A stretch of 64,000 nucleotides of DNA from Shinisaurus crocodilurus. Its lineage: Eukaryota > Chordata > Lepidosauria > Squamata > Shinisauridae. The DNA lies in the NCBI GenBank assembly GCA_021292165.1, contig JAHFWL010001248.1, positions 1 through 64,000 on the forward strand, given 5' to 3'. Shown piece by piece: positions 59,872 to 64,000 of this stretch. The translations under genes and the position numbers were made by a program. The stretch's first letter is position 1, and every line of letters begins with the position of its first letter. The notes beneath the pieces are model-generated. The model made no database searches. It had not been told where the DNA came from and worked only from the letters and a program-made list of their open reading frames with translations.

Positions 59872-60338
59872 AAATACTGTGAATGAAGCAGTGTGATTGC
59901 ACAATAAAAGGCCTGTCTGACTGGAAGCACCTCTGGTTTTACCCTTGGTTGATAGAAAAAAATCTACTGGTTTGGGGGTCAAATGTACCCCAAGAAAGCC
60001 ATAACATTAGAACAGCTGGGGGACGGTATTAAGCATGACACCACTTGCAACTTCTTTTCTAAGAACAACAACAACAATAACAACAACAACACACTTTTAC
60101 TTAGAACCTTCCTTTTTCAGTAAAAAAAATATAGTTACAAAGAAGTCACCAGAGTCAATAATACCCTAAAACAGTGTTCTCCAACCTTGGGTCCCCAGAT
60201 ACACTGCCCTAAAATATGATACTCAGACTCCTCTGGTGTGGGGGCACCTAACTGACTCTAGTCTAGGGTTCCAAAACATAAAACAACCTAATTTGGCATT
60301 AACATGCATTTAACATAATAATGAGCTGTCAGTTATCT
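59871..60338 (+). repeat. Segmental duplication, copy 2, with internally deleted MITE
   Basis: Matches copy 1 except that the MITE is reduced to its two ends (cagtgttctccaaccttggg, tccccagat joined to acactg), still flanked by CCCTAAAA on both sides. Confidence 0.92.
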
Positions 60339-60788
60339 AGACAACAAAATTACTATTTTTAAACAGAACTTGCAGTTATAGCACACAGTCTACAAGCAGC
60401 TGATGCACAATCACCACATCTCGCAACTCCAGGAGCTGGACAGACAAAAGGGTTGCTGCAATTTTCTCTCTTTGCCCTAGACCACAGAGATGACACCTGT
60501 CCCTTCTTTGGTGCCTGCCAGTTTTGAGCCTGTCTCTCATGAAATTGCAGGCAAGCTGGCTTCAGTTCTAGCTTCAACCCAGGGTTTGATCAACACTAGC
60601 CCCAATTCTATAAGGAAGATACACCTTTGGGGATGTTCACTCCGTCATGGGTTTTTCAGCTGCCAAGCAATCTAGGCATTCAAACAGACGATGTCTAGCT
60701 AGTGTTTGGAAGGATATGTGAAGAAGACCATCAGAACACAGCTTTCTACACCACCTTTTCTTTTATGATAATAGAGCATTCTCTATTA
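60339..60788. other. Intergenic sequence, nothing recognised
   Basis: No gene seen. Confidence 0.4.
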
Positions 60789-60924
60789 CAGCCTTCCCCA
60801 GCCTGGTTCCCTATAGATGTTTTGGACTTCAACTACCATCAGCCCCAGCCAGCATGACCAATACTCAGGAATGCTGGGAGTCGTAGTTCAAAGCAACTGG
60901 AGGGTGTCAGATTGAGGAAGGCTG
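60789..60924. mobile_element. hAT-type MITE with palindromic flanks
   Basis: cagccttccccagcctgg to gattgaggaaggctg. TAATAGAG lies directly after it; its reverse complement ctctatta lies directly before it, and a direct TAATAGAG occurs 12 bp upstream of the start (60,769-60,776). Confidence 0.72.
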
Positions 60925-61093
60925 TAATAGAGAATGGGGATTACGCCCAGGTAAGTGGGTATAAGACTGCAGCCTTGTCACTATAAGTCTAGACTAACTG
61001 GTTACAAAGGTGCCTGAAGAAGGTACCCTCAGCAACGCATTTTGCAATGAATGTTCTGAAAACAGAGAAACGGATATCAAAGTCTGATATTTA

Positions 61094-61344
61094 AGAGCCA
61101 GTGTGGCGTAGTGGTGAGAGTGTTGGACTGGGACTCGGGAGATCCATGTTCTAGTCCCCACTCGGACCAAAGTCACCCAGTGAGCTTCATGCTCACTGGG
61201 TGACTTTGGGCCAGTCACTGACTCTCAGCCTAACCTACCTCACAGGGTTGTTGTAAGGATAAAATGGAGAGGAGGAGGATTATGTAAGCTGCCTTGGGTT
61301 CCTTGCAGGAAAAAAGGTGGGGTATAAATATAATAAATAAATAT
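61094..61344 (+). mobile_element. Sauria-type SINE with internal fold-back
   Basis: gagccagtgtggcgtagtgg head to gccttgggttccttgcagg and (AATA)n tail. An extra inverted copy (ccaaagtcacccagtgagc) sits beside gctcactgggtgactttgg in the middle. Confidence 0.87.
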
Positions 61345-61823
61345 TAAACCAGATATTAAATCTGGTCACCTGCCGAGGTGATGGTGCAGGTTGCTTGCAA
61401 ACATGTGCAAAGGTGATCAGGGTCAAAAGGACCCCCAAAAGCTGAAATACTTAGTCTTGCTCAACATGAAGTCCGCAAATAGGGGTGAAGGGGGGGGAAA
61501 TCAGTTTTGCTGGGTCTCTTGTATTTTCATCATGTCTGCTCCTTTCTTACAAAAAATAGAAAGAACAGGTTCTGGTCTAACCAGCCATAGTCATGAAGAG
61601 TAACTAAATAACTGAACATCATTTTGCAGAGTCACTTTGACCCTTATGTGCGTGGTTTTCCAGTTTTTGCATTCATTCCAATAGAAGTAGAATTGACCAC
61701 AAAAGCCGTAAGAACCCCCAGCCCCCATCAATTTGTCACTAAATTTAGGAGGAGGAACCTGAGGCACCACATGGCAATTCACACCTCATCATGGTTGAGG
61801 AATACCTGAGCTTGCGGTTGTAG
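61345..61823. other. Intergenic sequence, nothing recognised
   Basis: No gene or clear repeat. Confidence 0.4.
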
Positions 61824-62182
61824 GGCTTTTCTACATGAGGCATTTATCATGCACTCATCATTCCCTACTCACAGTTGATTGTGGGTTCTTTAGAAGACGT
61901 TGTGACCCTCCAGTTTAGCTTCTGTGTCTAACCAACACTTTCAGAGAGTTTTTTAGAGCAGGGAAAATGCAGCACTCAATTGTGAAAGAGAAAGAAGGCG
62001 TGATTCCCTCTTGTGTATTTGTGCTATTCTGCTATACCACAGTGCCACCTAGAGGTTATGTAATGGAAAAGCAGGAAAGCAAATGCTCCTTGTGTAGTTT
62101 TCGGATCTCAATTCTGGGACGAAACTGAAAGTAGATACAGTAGATTAACAGCCAATTAACAGCCTTGTGTAGAAAAGCTTGT
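61824..62182 (+). mobile_element. MITE, TTTCTACATGAGGC family, copy 3 (most complete)
   Basis: gggcttttctacatgaggc and ccttgtgtagaaaagctt inverted ends, with ataccacagtgccacctaga inside. Confidence 0.75.
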
Positions 62183-62975
62183 AGGAGACTGACACAAATG
62201 TTTTTTTTTTAAAAAATTCAGTGTTCTCATGGTACATTTGACCCCACCTATCAATCAAAACACTCTTGCCCGTCACCTACCATATTCACCAACCAGTTGC
62301 TACCACTGCTTCTCTATACTGGCTCCAAACTCCTCAATGTGGGGTCTTCCCTTCCACTTCCTCTTTAACATTACAAAGTTAGATTTTATTTTCTAGTAAG
62401 AAGTAAAGAGTATGAATGAACTTATTTCCAGACACAATGTGCTAATTCTGCCATGACTTCCAGTACTGAGGTTTACCAAAGTGCGACTCATTTCAGTGGA
62501 GTGGTTCTTTTGAGTCCAGGCTTGTTGGTGAGTCAGACTCTTATTGTTAAGATTGCACGTATCTTGCTCTTCAGAAGCAGACTATGAGTATGAACTTTCT
62601 CAAACTACTACATGGAGTAAAATTTTGACCTGAAGGTTTGACCTGAAAAACATTAAGCATCACTAAGCATCTGCAATTTTCAATTCCCTTTAAGATTTGA
62701 ATGAGAAACATATTGCCTTTTTTACTCTGATGGTGGCAATTGGAGGACTTCATTTTTAACAAAATGTGTGTGTAATTTAATTTGATCTGAACATGAACCC
62801 CTTTCAAGTGGCAGTATATGATAATCCAGCTCTATCCAGTATGAACTGCTCACCTGCATATTCACAGCTCATCAGCAAATTCTTCTGGCCAAGTCAGTCT
62901 CTCGTTCTCAGCCTCAGATGCTGACTGGACAGGCATTACAAAGCGGGGGGGGGGCAAAAAGCAAGCACACACTGA
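62183..62975. other. Intergenic sequence, nothing recognised
   Basis: No gene or clear repeat. Confidence 0.4.
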
Positions 62976-63520
62976 CTGGGTTCAGACAACATGACCCCAA
63001 CTCAAGGGTTGAGTATGGGTTGAGCATGGGTTGTCTTGTCGTTGAACTGTGGGTTGTTGCTGAAATGTGGGTTATCATGTTGTCTGAACCCAGCCAAGAT
63101 AACAAACATGGTGAACAACCCACAGTTCACAACCCAACAATAAACCATGGGTTCTCTTCATGGGTTGTTTGTGGTTAACAAGCCATGGCTTGTTAGCACA
63201 GCTGGGTTCAGACAACCTGATGACCCAGTTTTCAAAAGCAACCCGCCGTTCAATAACAACCCACACTCAACCCCGTACTCAACCCTTAAGTATGGGTTAT
63301 CATGTTATCTGAACCTAGTCACAGACTGGGTTTGCACAACACGACAACCAGTCATGGGTTGTTAATCATGATAGGTTGTTGCGTTGTGCAAACCCAGTCC
63401 AATTCCTGCTGGGTGGCTTGTTTGAGGGCAATAAGCCACCCTGACAGCCCATGGCTTGTTGTAGGGGTTGTCATACCCACAATGGGTTGTCGTGTCATCT
63501 GGACCTTGGCGACCGACCCC
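62976..63520. mobile_element. Cluster of palindromic elements rich in AACCCA/TGGGTT words
   Basis: Three adjacent inverted-repeat units: 62,976-63,093 (ctgggttcagacaacatga / tcatgttgtctgaacccag), 63,202-63,318 (ctgggttcagacaacctga / ttatctgaacctag) and 63,324-63,399 (gactgggtttgcacaacacg / gttgtgcaaacccagtc). Many short AACCCA/TGGGTT words lie between and beyond. Confidence 0.75.
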
Positions 63521-64000
63521 ATTGTGGGTACTGGGAATTGGCTACTGAGCCACTTGGCAAAAGTGGCAAAAAAAAAAAATATCTTGCCGCTCTTACCAAG
63601 CTTGCCTGAGCACCTGCCAATGCCAGCTGCCCCACAAGTGCCCAAGCAGCACTTGGGGGGGCTGGCACAGGCTTGCTACCCTCCCCTCCATGACTGCAAG
63701 CCGATTTTGGCTCACTGTAGCATTTTTTTCCCCTTTCCCCCTTCCACTCCCCCCCCCGAGATCACAAAGTCCAGCTTGTCAGCCAGCTTTCACTGTCTCC
63801 ATTTTGACAGCCACTGACAACTCCTCCAAAGTGTCTGAGTGGCACGTGGAGGGGCTGTCGGTGGTTGGGAAACATTTTTTTAAAATTCTTTTGTACACAC
63901 AAGGTGCACAAAAATTTCATTTTAATTTTTTAAAAAAATAGCTGCAGTTGCGCAACTGGACATGACCGCAGTTGCGCAAGTGTGGAAGTCGGGAACCATG

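Noticed and set aside
62976..63520. CRISPR-like array suggested by short spaced repeats
   Set aside because: Repeats are irregular, inverted and in a vertebrate genome; they are transposon palindromes.
28788..64000. Search for EGFR exons expected by mammalian synteny
   Set aside because: No furin-like, transmembrane or kinase exon was recognised; the gene, if present, lies beyond the window.

Overview
The window is vertebrate nuclear DNA, most likely from a squamate reptile (lizard or snake). It carries tRNA-derived SINEs of the Sauria type, CR1 and L2 LINE debris, a 5S rRNA-headed SINE with a CR1 tail, and many young hAT, Tigger-like and Harbinger-like miniature DNA transposons, several with perfect target-site duplications. 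Coding density is very low: one large single-exon gene, one small spliced housekeeping gene and one possible terminal exon of an unknown gene.

Left part (1-9.99 kb): interspersed repeats (SINEs, hAT MITEs, a solo-LTR-like element at 5.5-6.0 kb and a GC-rich hAT relative at 7.06-7.52 kb that looks like a CpG island). A plus-strand exon-like block at 8,678-8,808 has a strong acceptor, 42 in-frame sense codons, a stop, and an AATAAA about 1.2 kb further on.

SEC61G (minus strand, about 15.3 to 10.41 kb): four exons can be placed. They encode the Sec61 gamma subunit of the ER translocon, with a CpG-rich promoter at 15.15-15.44 kb. Two one-base shortfalls relative to the vertebrate protein, one near the start and one at the stop, are either assembly errors or real changes.

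Central part (15.5-28.5 kb): an RTE-type polymerase remnant, a 121-130 bp minisatellite (19.5-20.4 kb), then the main discovery. This is an intact 2,055-codon intronless ORF at 22,085-28,252. Its N-terminus and three TPR modules are recognisably those of the Hsc70-interacting protein Hip (ST13). The Hip C-terminus (GGMP and STI1/DP region) is absent and replaced by about 1,250 residues of Ala/Glu/Lys/Gln-rich helix built from 10/11-residue units, organised as nine tandem higher-order repeats of up to 96 residues (288 bp). It looks like an old ST13 retrocopy that stayed open and became a new giant chaperone-cofactor-like filament protein. I know of no described gene with this architecture.

Right part (28.5-64 kb): no convincing gene. 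It is a mosaic of transposons. The most unusual is a non-autonomous LTR retroelement (42,505-46,078, 5-bp ATAAG duplication) whose left LTR is folded back so that both outer ends are U5 ends. Also present are a hAT element with a perfect 8-bp duplication (41,512-42,365), long palindromes (30.4, 47.8, 54.6-55.4, 58.4 and 63 kb), a local 0.5-kb segmental duplication (58.65 and 59.87 kb) and L2 polymerase debris with a YADD motif (51.7-52.4 kb). In mammals SEC61G lies beside EGFR, so this side may be the SEC61G-EGFR intergenic space, but no EGFR exon is visible.
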